The notes: generated from the sequence alone by a model not told the origin. Numbered from the stretch's first letter, positions 19,126 through 28,015 are shown. The stretch: DNA of 30,243 bases from JBOGFI01 sp050743365 (GCA_050743365.1 JBOGFI010000129.1:1-30243), one strand, 5' to 3'. Translations and numbers: made by a program.

Positions 19126-21902
19126 ACCCGGACGTCGGTCACAGGAGCGGTGATGTCGATGAGGTCGGCGGCGCCGTCGCCGGCCTGACCGAACGTGATG
19201 AAGCAGACGCCTTCGGGGGTGTCGAGATCGGGACGCACCGGCATGGTGACGGTGCCGCGGGCGGTGGTGAGACGCACCTCGTCGCCGGGAGGAACGCCGA
19301 TCCGGTCGAGGTCCTTGCGGTGCACGAGCAGCGCCGCGCCCGGCGCCAGCCCCGCCAGCGACGGCGAGCCGGCTGACACCCGCCCGCGGTCGTAGAGCTT
19401 GCGTCCCGCCACTAGCCGCAGCGAGTACCGGTCACGCGGCGGCACACGCCTCGCTTTGATCGTGGGCTCCCAGGACCACAGGGCCGGTGCCTCCTCCACC
19501 GCTGACGCCGCCGCCGCTGTCACCTCGGCGACGTCCTCGTCGCTCGCGGCCGGGCCCTCCGTCTCCGTGAGCCCGGGCTTGACCGTGGTCGTGGAGCCGG
19601 TTCCCGTCGACTCGACGACGCCGGTGCCGATGCTGGAGGCGTGCCCCTCCTCCGACGCGTGGGTGCCGGGGCGGATCGGCTCCCACGACATGTCGGTGAC
19701 GGCCAGGGCGGCGGCATCGAGGACGAGCTCGCCCGGGTGCTCGTAGAGCGGGAGCACGACACCGTCGCGGGCCCGGCGCAGCAGGGAGGCGTCGACACCG
19801 GCGTGCGCGGGCGCGATGCCGGCGATCTCGTCCTGGACCTCCTCGACGGAGGCGAGGTCGAAGTCGGCGCCGAAACGGAGCGCGAGCTCCACCGCGACGC
19901 GCCAGTCGGCCATGGGCGTGCCCTCCGGCGACACCTGCTGGGCCACCGGCAGCACACGCCCCTCGAGGTTGGTGGTGGTGCCCTCCTTCTCGCCCCACAC
20001 CGAGATGGGCAGGACGACGTCGGCGCGCTGCGTCGCCTCGGTGAGGAACGCGTCGACGGCGACCACGAACCCGACCTCGGCGAGCGCGTCACGCGCGAGC
20101 GCGCGGTCGGGGAAGTCGTTGGTCAGGTCGGCGCCGAGCACCACGAGGGCATCGACCTTGCCCGCGGCCGCCGCCTCCAGGATGCCGCTTGCGTCCAGCC
20201 CGCGCGCCTCCGGCACCGCGCCCCATGCGTCCGTGAAGTGCGCGCTCGCCGAGTCGAGTGTCACGCGGCCGGGGAGGAAGCCCGGCGTGAGGCCGAGATC
20301 GAGAGCACCATGCGCGTTGGCGCGCCGGAGGGCAGAGAGGAAGCGCGCGTTCGGCACGCTGGCGAGCGCCGCCGCCGCCCGCACGACCGCGTCGGGCGCC
20401 TCGGCCACCGACGGTCGACCGAGCACGACGACCACGTCGCCGTCGCGGCCGTCGAGCAGGGCGGCGGCGGCGTTGACGGCCTTGTCGCGGGTGCGGTTGC
20501 CGGCGAGGGCCCGGGCGAGCTTCTCGGCCATGGGCCCGACCTGACCGGGGTGGTGGCGCAGCACGACGCCGGCGTAGGGAGTGAGGCCGTGGTCGCGGGC
20601 CGACAGGTCGATGAGGGGCACCCCGAGGTCCTCGGCGGCGCGGCGCAGCCGGAGGAACAGGACCGGCAGCTCCTCCTTGACGTCGGGGGCGAGGAGCACG
20701 ATCGCGGCGGCGGAGTCGCAGTCGCCGATCGTGGCCCGGGGCAGGCCGAGGACGACCTCGGCGGGCAGGCCGTCGCCGAGCTGGGCGTCGACGTGGTCGG
20801 TGCCGAGCACCCCTTTGGCGAAGCGGGCCCAGGCATAGGCGTCCTCGTTGGTGCCGCGGGCCCCGCCGAGCACGGCGATCGCTCCGGGACCGTGCTCGTC
20901 GCGAGCGCGGCGAAGGCCGGCGGCGGCGGCGGCGAGCGCCTCGGGCCACGACGCCTCGACGAGCTCGCCGCCCTTGCGCACGAGCGGGTGCCGCACGCGG
21001 TCGGGCGAGTGCACCCACTCGTACCCGAAACGGCCCTTGTCGCACAGCCAGCCCTGGTTGACCGGCTCGGAGTCGACCCCGAGCAGGCGCACGAGCTGGT
21101 TCGACGACGACTGGAGCGCGCCCCGGCAACCGACCGCGCAACTCATGCACGAGGTCTCGCTCGTGGCGAGGTCCCACGGCCGCGCCCGGAAGCGGTACGG
21201 CGTCGCGGTGAGCGCGCCCACCGGGCAGATCTGCACGGTGTTGCCCGAGAAGTAGGACGTGAAGGGGCTGTCCGGGTACGTGATGACTTCGGTGTGCTGG
21301 CCGCGTTCGCCGAAGTCGATGAGTGCGTCGCCGGCGATCTCTGCGGCAAAGCGGGTGCAGCGACCGCACTGAATGCAGCGCTCCCGGTCGAGCATCACGA
21401 GGTCGCTGATCTCGATCGGCTTGGCCCAGTGGCGCTTCTCTTCGATGAAGCGCGACTCGCCGGGGCCGAACGCGAGCGTCTGGTCCTGGAGCGGGCACTC
21501 GCCGCCCCGGTCGCACACGGGACAGTCGAGCGGGTGGTTGATGAGGAGGAACTCGAGGACGCCGTCCTGCGCCTTCTTGACGTTCTCCTTCTGCGTGTGC
21601 ACGACCATGCCGTCGGTGGCGACGGTCGCGCACGAGATCTGGAGCCCGCGCATGCCTTCGATCTCGACCAGGCACATGCGGCACATGCCGACCGGCTTCA
21701 TACGTTCGTGCCAACAGAAGCGCGGGATGAAGATGCCGGCATCCTGCGCGGCCTTGATCAGGAACTCGCCGCCGGGCGCCTCCACCTCCCGGCCGTCGAC
21801 CGTGAGGCGGATGCGCTCGGGGCCCTCAGGCACGGGAACGCTGAACGGCGACTGCGAGGGCCACTGGCTGATCGGCTGGCTCCGGCGGGGCGATCCGCTC
21901 AT
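19110..21902 (-). CDS. nuoG: NADH-quinone oxidoreductase subunit G (14-subunit complex I)
   Basis: Largest peripheral iron-sulfur subunit, 930 residues. In order: [2Fe-2S] ferredoxin domain (CWHERMKPVGMCRMC), the HPLDCPVCDRGGEC segment, [4Fe-4S] cysteines in CIQCGRC with a later CPVGAL, then CMSCAVGC and a fourth Cys 27 residues on, the full N7 ligand set kept in some bacteria and lost in mitochondria. A molybdopterin-oxidoreductase-like domain follows, without obvious cofactor residues. A low-complexity linker rich in Thr, Ala, Gly and Glu (about residues 740-805) precedes the C-terminal beta-barrel domain. The ATG at 21902 overlaps the nuoF stop by four bases. It connects NuoF to NuoI in the electron path. 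Confidence 0.97.
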   Translation of the reverse strand: MSGSPRRSQPISQWPSQSPFSVPVPEGPERIRLTVDGREVEAPGGEFLIKAAQDAGIFIPRFCWHERMKPVGMCRMCLVEIEGMRGLQISCATVATDGMVVHTQKENVKKAQDGVLEFLLINHPLDCPVCDRGGECPLQDQTLAFGPGESRFIEEKRHWAKPIEISDLVMLDRERCIQCGRCTRFAAEIAGDALIDFGERGQHTEVITYPDSPFTSYFSGNTVQICPVGALTATPYRFRARPWDLATSETSCMSCAVGCRGALQSSSNQLVRLLGVDSEPVNQGWLCDKGRFGYEWVHSPDRVRHPLVRKGGELVEASWPEALAAAAAGLRRARDEHGPGAIAVLGGARGTNEDAYAWARFAKGVLGTDHVDAQLGDGLPAEVVLGLPRATIGDCDSAAAIVLLAPDVKEELPVLFLRLRRAAEDLGVPLIDLSARDHGLTPYAGVVLRHHPGQVGPMAEKLARALAGNRTRDKAVNAAAALLDGRDGDVVVVLGRPSVAEAPDAVVRAAAALASVPNARFLSALRRANAHGALDLGLTPGFLPGRVTLDSASAHFTDAWGAVPEARGLDASGILEAAAAGKVDALVVLGADLTNDFPDRALARDALAEVGFVVAVDAFLTEATQRADVVLPISVWGEKEGTTTNLEGRVLPVAQQVSPEGTPMADWRVAVELALRFGADFDLASVEEVQDEIAGIAPAHAGVDASLLRRARDGVVLPLYEHPGELVLDAAALAVTDMSWEPIRPGTHASEEGHASSIGTGVVESTGTGSTTTVKPGLTETEGPAASDEDVAEVTAAAASAVEEAPALWSWEPTIKARRVPPRDRYSLRLVAGRKLYDRGRVSAGSPSLAGLAPGAALLVHRKDLDRIGVPPGDEVRLTTARGTVTMPVRPDLDTPEGVCFITFGQAGDGAADLIDITAPVTDVRVETIR

Positions 21903-23200
21903 GCGCTCATCTCCGCGCTCGGCCGAGCGACCATCTCCTCGACCTCGGATCGGAACCACCGGTCGAGGCTGACGACCGGTGACATCGTGCTCGGCCCGAG
22001 TGCGCAGATGGTCGTCTGGGCGAACGGCGCGTTGAGGCCGGGAACGATGTTGTCGCCGAAGTCGAGCAGGAGGTCGAGGTCCTCCGGGCGGCCCTGGCCA
22101 TGGGCCATTCGGTACAGGATCTTCGAGATCCAGCCCGACCCCTCGCGGCAGGGCGTGCACTTGCCGCACGACTCGTGGGCGAAGAACTTGGCCAGGCGCC
22201 AGGCGACCAGGACCGGGTTCGTCGTGTCGTCGAAGACCATGACCGCTCCCGAGCCCAGCATCGACTTGAGCTCCTGCTGGACATGGTCCATGTCCAGCGG
22301 CGCGTCGAGGTGCTCGGGCACGAGCCAGGGCGACGACGCGCCGCCCGGGATGAAGAACTTCAACTTCCGGCCACGGCGCACACCACCGGCGAGGCCCTCG
22401 ATGAGCTCGCGGAAGGTCGAGCCCAGCTCCACCTCGTAGTTGCCCGGCCGCTCGACGTGCCCGGATACGGAGAAGATGCGCGTGCCGGTGGACCTACCGA
22501 CGCCGAGGCCCGCGTACCACTCCCCGCCCCGGTTGATGATGTGCGGCACGGCCGAGAGCGTCTCGACGTTGTTGACGACGGTCGGCTTCCCGTACAGGCC
22601 CTGGATCGCCGGGAACGGGGGCTTGATCCGGGGCATGGCCCGCCCGCCCTCGAGGCTCTCGAGGAGACCGGTCTCGTCACCGGCGACGTAGGAGCCGGCT
22701 CCGCGGTGCAGCACGAGGTCGAGGTCGAAGCCCGACCCGAGGATGTTCTCCCCGAGGAAGCCCCGCGCGTGCGCGTCGGCGATGGCCTGCGCGAGCCGGT
22801 CGGCCCCGAGGGCGAACTCGCCCCGGACGTAGAGGAACGCGCGATTGCACTCGATGGCACGCGCGGTGATGACGATGCCCTCGATGAGCTGATGGGGGTC
22901 CCGCTCGATCAGCATGTGGTCCTTGAACGTCGACGGCTCGCCCTCGTCGGCGTTGACGACCAGGTAGCGGGGGTACACGCCCTCGGGTAGGAACGACCAC
23001 TTCTGGGCGGCGTCGAAGCCGGCGCCGCCTCGCCCCCGGAGCCCCGACGCCTTCACCTGCTCCTGCCCGATCGCCGCCGGGCTCATCTCGAGCGCCTTTC
23101 GCAGCGCCTGGTAGGCGCCGTTGTCGAGCGCGGCCTCGATGGTCCAGGAGTCGTCGGGGCGTTCGCGCAGGAACTTCGTCAGGATTCGGGTCTCGGGCAT
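21899..23200 (-). CDS. nuoF: NADH-quinone oxidoreductase subunit F, FMN/NADH-binding (14-subunit complex I)
   Basis: Catalytic NADH-oxidising subunit, 433 residues, the standard length. The dinucleotide/FMN site GLRGRGGAGF (residues 53-62), the NADEGEP segment (83-89) and the glycine-rich GAGSYVAGDET (167-177) are intact. Ligands of cluster N3 are Cys345, 348 and 351 (ESCGKCTPCREG) plus Cys399 (TTICALG). The ATG at 23200 lies 13 bases after the nuoE stop. Together with nuoE and nuoG this is the only NADH module in the window; the other complex I operon has none. Identity is certain. Confidence 0.98.
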   Translation of the reverse strand: MPETRILTKFLRERPDDSWTIEAALDNGAYQALRKALEMSPAAIGQEQVKASGLRGRGGAGFDAAQKWSFLPEGVYPRYLVVNADEGEPSTFKDHMLIERDPHQLIEGIVITARAIECNRAFLYVRGEFALGADRLAQAIADAHARGFLGENILGSGFDLDLVLHRGAGSYVAGDETGLLESLEGGRAMPRIKPPFPAIQGLYGKPTVVNNVETLSAVPHIINRGGEWYAGLGVGRSTGTRIFSVSGHVERPGNYEVELGSTFRELIEGLAGGVRRGRKLKFFIPGGASSPWLVPEHLDAPLDMDHVQQELKSMLGSGAVMVFDDTTNPVLVAWRLAKFFAHESCGKCTPCREGSGWISKILYRMAHGQGRPEDLDLLLDFGDNIVPGLNAPFAQTTICALGPSTMSPVVSLDRWFRSEVEEMVARPSAEMSA

Positions 23201-23213
23201 CAGACGGGCCCAC

Positions 23214-23702
23214 TCACCGGGCGGTCCCGGAGACGGTGCGCGGTGTGCGGGCGCCGGACTCGTACTCGTCCACGATCGTGCGCGCCGCTTCGTTCGTGAC
23301 CGGCCCGTGGAACTCGTAGTTCACCTGCATCACCGGGGCGAGGTCACACGCCCCCAGGCATTCCGCCTCTTCTACGAAGATCTCGTCGTCGTCGACGTAG
23401 CGGTCCTCGAGGTGCGCGAGCAGCTCGGGCCCGCCGAGCACGAGACAGGTCACGTTGGTGCACACGGACACGACGAGCCGGCCGACGGGCTCGCGCTTGA
23501 GCATCGTGTAGAAGGAGCAGGTTCCGAGGACCTCGGCCGGCGTGAGGTCGAGGAGCCCGGCGATCTCCTCCATGGCCTCGGTGGTCACCCACCCGTCCTG
23601 GTCCTGGGCGAGATGCAGGAGCGGGAGGACGGCCGACCGCTTCACGGGATAGCGGTCGACGATCTCGCGCGCCTTCCTGCGGTTGGCATCGGTGAAGGCC
23701 AA
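23214..23702 (-). CDS. nuoE: NADH-quinone oxidoreductase subunit E, [2Fe-2S] (14-subunit complex I)
   Basis: 24-kDa-type subunit with cluster N1a, 162 residues. The thioredoxin-like [2Fe-2S] ligands are Cys81 and Cys86 (SVCTNVTC) and Cys115 and Cys119 (ECLGAC), the exact family spacing. The N-terminal helical bundle includes GTCSFYTML. The start is a TTG at 23702 directly after the nuoD TAA; GGGGGAGG lies about 11 bases upstream and no in-frame ATG or GTG fits before the conserved region, so TTG is the best choice. It works with NuoF at the tip of the peripheral arm. Confidence 0.96.
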   Translation of the reverse strand: MAFTDANRRKAREIVDRYPVKRSAVLPLLHLAQDQDGWVTTEAMEEIAGLLDLTPAEVLGTCSFYTMLKREPVGRLVVSVCTNVTCLVLGGPELLAHLEDRYVDDDEIFVEEAECLGACDLAPVMQVNYEFHGPVTNEAARTIVDEYESGARTPRTVSGTAR

Positions 23703-25028
23703 TTACCTGTCCACCTCCCCCATGATCGGGTCGACGCTCGAGACGATGGCGACCGCGTCGGCGACCATGCTGCCCTCCGCCATCGGGCCGGCCGACTGGA
23801 GGTTGTAGAAGGACGGCCCGCGGATGTGGAGCCGGCACGGCTTGCCGGTCCCGTCGGAGACGAGGTAGCAGCCGATCTCGCCCCGGGGCGACTCGACCGC
23901 GACGTACGTCTCGCCCGGCGGCACCTTGAAGCCCTCCGTGAACAGCTTGAAGTGGTGGATGAGCGCCTCCATCGACTCGTCGATGCGGGCGCGCGGCGGC
24001 GGCGTCACCTTGCGGTCCTGCACGCGGTAGTCACCCGCCGGCATCCGCTCCACGCACTGCTTGACGATCTTGATCGACTCGAGGATCTCGTAGAGGCGGA
24101 TGCGGTAGCGGTCGAAGCAGTCGCCGTTCTCGGTGTAGATGACGTCGAAGTCGACCTCGTCGTAGGCGAGGTAGGGCTGAGACTTGCGCAGGTCCCACGG
24201 GAAGCCGGTCGAGCGCAGGATCGGTCCGCTGGCACCGAGGGCGAGCGCCTGCTCGGTCGTGATCGCGCCGACGCCGACCAGTCGCTCGAGCCAGATCGGG
24301 TTCTGGGTGAGCAGCTCGTCGTAGTCGTGGACGCCCTTCGCCGCCAGCTCGCAGACCCGCACGGTCTCCTTCTGCCAGCCGTCGGGGAGGTCGGCGGCGA
24401 CGCCGCCGGGGCGGATGTAGTTGTGGTTCATCCGCAGGCCGGTGATCGCCTCGAGGAGGCGCAGCGTCTCCTCGCGGTCGCGCCACCCGTACAGCATCAT
24501 CGAGAGCGCGCCGAGGTCGAGGCCGTTGGTGGCCTGGAAGAGGAGGTGCGACGCCATCCGGTTGAGCTCGACCATCAACATGCGGATCCACGTGGCGCGG
24601 GGCGGGACCTCGAGGTCGAGGAGGCGCTCGACCGCCAGCGAGAACACGAGCTCGTTCGAGAGCGGCGAGGCGTAATCCATACGGGTGACGTTGGTGGCGC
24701 CCTGCACATAGGTGAGCTCCTCACCCGTCTTCTCCATGCCGGTGTGCAGGTACCCGATGACCGGCTTGACCCGGAGCACGATCTCGCCGTCGAGCTCCAT
24801 CATGATGCGCAGCACCCCGTGGGTGGAGGGGTGCTGCGGCCCCATGTTGATGATCATCGTCTCGCCGTCACCCTCGCGCTCGGGCCAGGGCCCCCCGGTG
24901 ACGACGAGCTCGCGCTCGGTGGGCCGCAGCTCCTGGGCGCCCTCGTCGGTCTGGCTTTCGAGACGCGCCTCCTCTTCGGCCGCGCTCGCCGCCGCTCGCG
25001 GGCGCCCGGGCAGGTCGGTCGTACTCAC
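23703..25028 (-). CDS. nuoD: NADH-quinone oxidoreductase subunit D (14-subunit complex I)
   Basis: 49-kDa-type quinone-site subunit, 441 residues. The GPQHPSTHG loop (63-71) and the quinone-site tyrosine (Tyr107 in LTYVQG) are present, followed by the typical NRMASHLLF and GLRMNHNYIRPGG segments. An N-terminal extension of about 50 Ala- and Glu-rich residues precedes the conserved core. The GTG start at 25028 overlaps the nuoC stop by four bases; a longer frame upstream lies inside nuoC and is unlike NuoD. The end is ATVAIVSS-like followed by DPIMGEVDR, normal for the family. Identity is certain. Confidence 0.97.
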   Translation of the reverse strand: MSTTDLPGRPRAAASAAEEEARLESQTDEGAQELRPTERELVVTGGPWPEREGDGETMIINMGPQHPSTHGVLRIMMELDGEIVLRVKPVIGYLHTGMEKTGEELTYVQGATNVTRMDYASPLSNELVFSLAVERLLDLEVPPRATWIRMLMVELNRMASHLLFQATNGLDLGALSMMLYGWRDREETLRLLEAITGLRMNHNYIRPGGVAADLPDGWQKETVRVCELAAKGVHDYDELLTQNPIWLERLVGVGAITTEQALALGASGPILRSTGFPWDLRKSQPYLAYDEVDFDVIYTENGDCFDRYRIRLYEILESIKIVKQCVERMPAGDYRVQDRKVTPPPRARIDESMEALIHHFKLFTEGFKVPPGETYVAVESPRGEIGCYLVSDGTGKPCRLHIRGPSFYNLQSAGPMAEGSMVADAVAIVSSVDPIMGEVDR

Positions 25029-25606
25029 CTTGGCCCCGGGTCTTCCTTGAAGGTGACCGGCACGCGTGCGGGTGCGTCGTCCTTGCGCAGCGGATGGCCG
25101 ACCCAGTCGTCGGGCATGAGGATGCGGGCAAGGTCGGGGTGGCCGGTGAACGCGATTCCGAACAGGTCGTAGACCTCGCGCTCGGCGAAGTTCACCCCCG
25201 GGTACACGTCGACCAGGCTCGGTACCTCGGGCTTGCCCGCCGGCACCTGGCAGACGGCGCGGATCCGCCGGTTGCGGGGGTGCGAGAGGAAGTTGGCCAC
25301 CACCTCGAAGCGCTGAGGCGTCACGCCGGGCGGGACGGAGCGGGCCGCGTCGACGAGGTGGTCGACCGCGGTGACGTCGACGCACTGGGTGAACTGCTGC
25401 GCGTCCCGCAGGAACCGGGCCAGGTCGAGCCACACCGACGGGGCGAGGTGCACGACCGGCTGGCCGTGCGACTCGTGGAACACGGTGCCGTCGAACCTCT
25501 CGGCCACCGCCGCCGCCACCTCGTCCGGGATGGGCTCGTCCGGGATCGGCTCGTCCGGGATGGGCTCGTCCTTGTGAACTCCTTCACGAGGATGGTCGTC
25601 GGGCAT
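25025..25606 (-). CDS. nuoC: NADH-quinone oxidoreductase subunit C with N-terminal pentapeptide repeat (14-subunit complex I)
   Basis: 30-kDa-type peripheral subunit, 193 residues. The signature NFAEREVYDLFGIAFTGHP and the following GHPLRKDD identify it. Near the N-terminus the pentapeptide DEPIP occurs three times in a row, from a 15-base tandem repeat. The ATG at 25606 is 26 bases after the nuoB stop and has no good ribosome binding site; no alternative ATG or GTG lies between it and the conserved part except after the repeat, so the start is only moderately sure. It ends by overlapping nuoD. Confidence 0.95.
   Translation of the reverse strand: MPDDHPREGVHKDEPIPDEPIPDEPIPDEVAAAVAERFDGTVFHESHGQPVVHLAPSVWLDLARFLRDAQQFTQCVDVTAVDHLVDAARSVPPGVTPQRFEVVANFLSHPRNRRIRAVCQVPAGKPEVPSLVDVYPGVNFAEREVYDLFGIAFTGHPDLARILMPDDWVGHPLRKDDAPARVPVTFKEDPGPR
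25521..25571. repeat. 15-bp tandem repeat in nuoC, 3.4 copies
   Basis: TCGTCCGGGATGGGC is present at 25521 and 25551, with a one-base variant at 25536 and a partial copy TCGTCC at 25566. It keeps the reading frame and encodes DEPIP units. Copy number could vary between strains by slippage without disrupting the gene. Confidence 0.85.
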
Positions 25607-25632
25607 CGTGGTCCGAATCGTGGACGGCCGGG

Positions 25633-26184
25633 CTATCGGGGCAACGTAGCGGCGGCGGGCACGCCGTCGCGCTGGTCGACGTGGATGCCGGCGCCGGCGC
25701 CGGCGGACTCCCGGCGCTTCAGGAGCTCGCCGCTGCGGATCTGGTCGTGCAGCGTCAGGATGCCGTGCATCAGGGTCTCGGGGCCGGGCGGGCAGCCGGG
25801 CACGTACACGTCGACAGGGACGATCTGGTCGACGCCCTGCACGATGGCGTAGTTGTTGAACATCCCGCCGGTGCTGGCGCACACGCCCATCGAGATGACC
25901 CACTTCGGCTCGACCATCTGGTCGTAGACCTGGCGCAGCACCGGTCCCATCTTCTGGCTCACGCGGCCGGCGACGATCATCAGATCGGCCTGGCGGGGGC
26001 TGGCCCGAAAGACCTCCATGCCGTAGCGGGCGAGGTCGTAGTGGGCGGCGCCCGCGGCCATCATCTCGAGCGCGCAGCACGCGAGGCCGAAGGTGGCCGG
26101 CCACACCGAGTTACGACGAGCCCACTTGACGAGATCCTCGAGGCGGCCGGTGAGGAAACCGTACGGGACTTGATCCAGCCCCAT
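25633..26184 (-). CDS. nuoB: NADH-quinone oxidoreductase subunit B, N2 cluster (14-subunit complex I)
   Basis: Holds cluster N2, the last iron-sulfur centre before quinone; 183 residues. Ligands: Cys36-Cys37 (GLACCALEMM), Cys102 (SMGVCASTGG) and Cys131 (VPGCPPGPE). The ATG at 26184 shares one base with the nuoA stop (TGATG). A Gly/Ala-rich C-terminal stretch of about 30 residues follows the conserved core. The longer frame upstream overlaps nuoA and is rejected. The paralogue at 9141-9650 differs in the sequence around the third ligand. Confidence 0.97.
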   Translation of the reverse strand: MGLDQVPYGFLTGRLEDLVKWARRNSVWPATFGLACCALEMMAAGAAHYDLARYGMEVFRASPRQADLMIVAGRVSQKMGPVLRQVYDQMVEPKWVISMGVCASTGGMFNNYAIVQGVDQIVPVDVYVPGCPPGPETLMHGILTLHDQIRSGELLKRRESAGAGAGIHVDQRDGVPAAATLPR

Positions 26185-26678
26185 CAGGCGGCCTCCTCGG
26201 TGTGCCCGTCGCTGTCCTTGTCCTTCTCCGCGAGACGGGCGGGGTCGAGTCCGCCGGCGCCGGGGCTCCCGGAGGCGCGCAGCACGCCCTGGTCTGCCCG
26301 CTCGGCGAGGCGCTTGATCGGGCCCCAGTCGAGCGCGCCGGTGGAGAGGAGATAGGCAAACGGCACGAGCAGCACGAGCAGGAACACACCCATCGCGATG
26401 AGCCCGTAGTACGCCGGCTCGAAGGCACGGAACACCGTCGTGAACGGGTAGAGGAAGATGATCTCGACGTCGAGGACGATGAAGGTCATCGCCACCAGGT
26501 AGAACTTCACCGGGAAGCGCTCGGCGGGCTCGAACTCGGGCACGATGCCGCACTCGTAGGGCGCCTCTTTGGCGGTAGTCGGGCGGCGCGGGCCCAGGAG
26601 CGTCGACACCCTGAACGACGCCGCGATGAAGAGCACGGCGAGCACGATCATCGTGAGGATCGGCAGGTAGTCGTCCAC
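26184..26678 (-). CDS. nuoA: NADH-quinone oxidoreductase subunit A (14-subunit complex I)
   Basis: Three-helix membrane subunit (ND3 family), 164 residues, first gene of the complete operon. The conserved loop cysteine is present (Cys43 in YECG), and FYLVAMTFIVLDVEIIFLYPF is the family's second-helix signature. The GTG start at 26678 has GGAGG seven bases upstream; the open frame reaches back to 26876, but that part lies in the terminator region and in the upstream gene and is not NuoA-like. The C-terminal 45 residues after helix 3 are hydrophilic, longer than in most NuoA proteins. Confidence 0.96.
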   Translation of the reverse strand: MDDYLPILTMIVLAVLFIAASFRVSTLLGPRRPTTAKEAPYECGIVPEFEPAERFPVKFYLVAMTFIVLDVEIIFLYPFTTVFRAFEPAYYGLIAMGVFLLVLLVPFAYLLSTGALDWGPIKRLAERADQGVLRASGSPGAGGLDPARLAEKDKDSDGHTEEAA

Positions 26679-26707
26679 TGAGAGGCCTCCGTCGGATTGC
26701 GCCGCGC

Positions 26708-26737
26708 AGGCTACTCCGCACCCCAGCGCCGCGAAAA
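26708..26737 (-). promoter_or_regulatory. Weak candidate promoter for the 14-subunit nuo operon
   Basis: On the minus strand TAGCCT (26708-26713) fits the TANNNT -10 pattern about 30 bases before nuoA. The hexamer 18 bases further upstream (TTTTCG) is a poor -35 and overlaps the T-tract of the upstream terminator. The main argument is that a terminator lies between the upstream gene and nuoA. Confidence 0.25.
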
Positions 26738-26759
26738 GGTCCGGCGCCGCGCGCGCCGG
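26733..26759 (-). terminator. Intrinsic terminator after the menJ-like gene
   Basis: On the minus strand CCGGCGC, loop GCGCG, GCGCCGG form a perfect 7-bp all-GC stem (26741-26759), followed by ACCTTTTCG. It begins nine bases after the stop of the reductase gene and precedes nuoA. The T-tract is short (four T) but notable in this composition. Confidence 0.65.
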
Positions 26760-26767
26760 GTGACCCC

Positions 26768-28015
26768 TTACGGCTCGGGCGCGACCTTCACCAGCGCGGC
26801 GACCGCCTTGTACGCGGCCTCGGCGGGGCCGAGCTCGTCCGGCCGGAGCAGGTTGGCCATGATCCGCAGCACCCACTCCATCAGCGTCTTCGACTGCATC
26901 CCCACCCGGGTCAGCTCGCGCATTACCGCCGGATTGCCGATCGCCTTCACGAATGCGCGCGCCACCTTGAAGTAGAGGCCGTACAGGTCGTCGAGCTGGC
27001 GCGGGTAGCCCTGGAGCGCGAGGCCGTCACCAGTCGCCAGCGCGATCTCGAGCGCGTCGGCGGCCAGCCGCCCCGTCTCGTAGGCGTAGGCGATGCCCTC
27101 GCCGTTGAACGGGTTGATCGCGCCGCCAGCGTCGCCGACGACGAGCCAGGTGGGACCGACCTTGGGTGTGACCGACCCACCGGTCGGGAGCTTGCCGCCG
27201 GTGGGCGGCCCGCACGAGGTCTCGGGCGAGATACCCCACCGCGGCGGCGCGGTGGCGACAAAGGCGTCCATGAGCCGGCTCGTGTTGACCGATTTCCATT
27301 CCCGGAAGGTCGAGAGGAGCCCGACGCCGACGTTGACCGTCCCGTCCCCAACCGGGAACACCCAGCCGTAGCCGGGCAGGTGGTTGGCGTCGCGGTCGCG
27401 CAGATCGAGGTGGCTCTCGATCCAGGGCTCGTCGTGGTAGGGGCTGGTGAAATAGCCGCGCACGGCCATGCCGAGCGGGTAGCTGCGGTCGCGGGCGGCC
27501 CCGAGGGCACGGCCGAAGCGGGAGTTGGCGCCGTCGGCCACGACCAGGTAGCGGGCCCGCACCACTTCCCGCGTCCCGGTCTCCTCACGATGGACCACCG
27601 CACCGGTCACGAGGCCCCTCTGGAACAACGGCTCGACCGCCTCGCTGGCCGGCCAAATCGACGCGCCGGCCTTCACCGCCTGGCCGGCCACCATCTCGTC
27701 GAGGTCGCGCCGGCGAACGACGTAGCCGTAGGGCGGGAACTCGGGGTGGGACGGCCAGGCCATCTCGAGCGTCACGCCGTGGGCAATGGACCGAAGGCCC
27801 TCGTAGCGGAGGAAGTCGCCCAGGGGCCCGCCCAGGGCCATGTCCTCGAGCTGGCGCACGGCCCGGGGTGTCAGCGCGTCGCCGCAGGTCTTCTCGCGGG
27901 GGAACCGCTTCTTCTCGACGACCAGCACCCGCCGGCCGCGCTCGGCGAGCCAGAAGGCGGTGGCGGCGCCCGAGGGCCCCGCCCCGACCACCAGCACGTC
28001 GTAGCTATCCGGCAC
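26768..28015 (-). CDS. Geranylgeranyl reductase family FAD oxidoreductase, probably menaquinone isoprenyl reductase (MenJ-like)
   Basis: Predicted flavoprotein, 415 residues, that saturates isoprenoid double bonds. The N-terminal FAD fold shows GAGPSG (11-16) and the acidic residue ending strand 2 (VVEK, Glu34), then the family signature KTCGDALTPRAV (42-53). The second FAD motif is GDAGGAINPFNGEGIAYA (near residue 290-307). The C-terminal domain holds a lipid-facing helical region. The start is GTG at 28015, placed just before the FAD fold; its ribosome binding site is weak. In actinobacteria such genes often sit beside nuo or menaquinone genes, and MenJ of mycobacteria reduces one isoprene unit of menaquinone. 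The location next to complex I supports a quinone substrate, but archaeal-type lipid or chlorophyll-type relatives share the same fold. Confidence 0.85.
   Translation of the reverse strand: MPDSYDVLVVGAGPSGAATAFWLAERGRRVLVVEKKRFPREKTCGDALTPRAVRQLEDMALGGPLGDFLRYEGLRSIAHGVTLEMAWPSHPEFPPYGYVVRRRDLDEMVAGQAVKAGASIWPASEAVEPLFQRGLVTGAVVHREETGTREVVRARYLVVADGANSRFGRALGAARDRSYPLGMAVRGYFTSPYHDEPWIESHLDLRDRDANHLPGYGWVFPVGDGTVNVGVGLLSTFREWKSVNTSRLMDAFVATAPPRWGISPETSCGPPTGGKLPTGGSVTPKVGPTWLVVGDAGGAINPFNGEGIAYAYETGRLAADALEIALATGDGLALQGYPRQLDDLYGLYFKVARAFVKAIGNPAVMRELTRVGMQSKTLMEWVLRIMANLLRPDELGPAEAAYKAVAALVKVAPEP

Noticed and set aside
19641..22439. Plus-strand open frame of over 900 codons opposite nuoG and nuoF
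   Set aside because: Antisense to genes with complete iron-sulfur and FMN motifs; composition is typical of a codon-bias shadow and no domain was seen.
26679..26876. Longer start for nuoA in the right operon
   Set aside because: It would run through the terminator and the end of the upstream gene; the GTG at 26678 has a well-placed GGAGG and gives a normal first helix.
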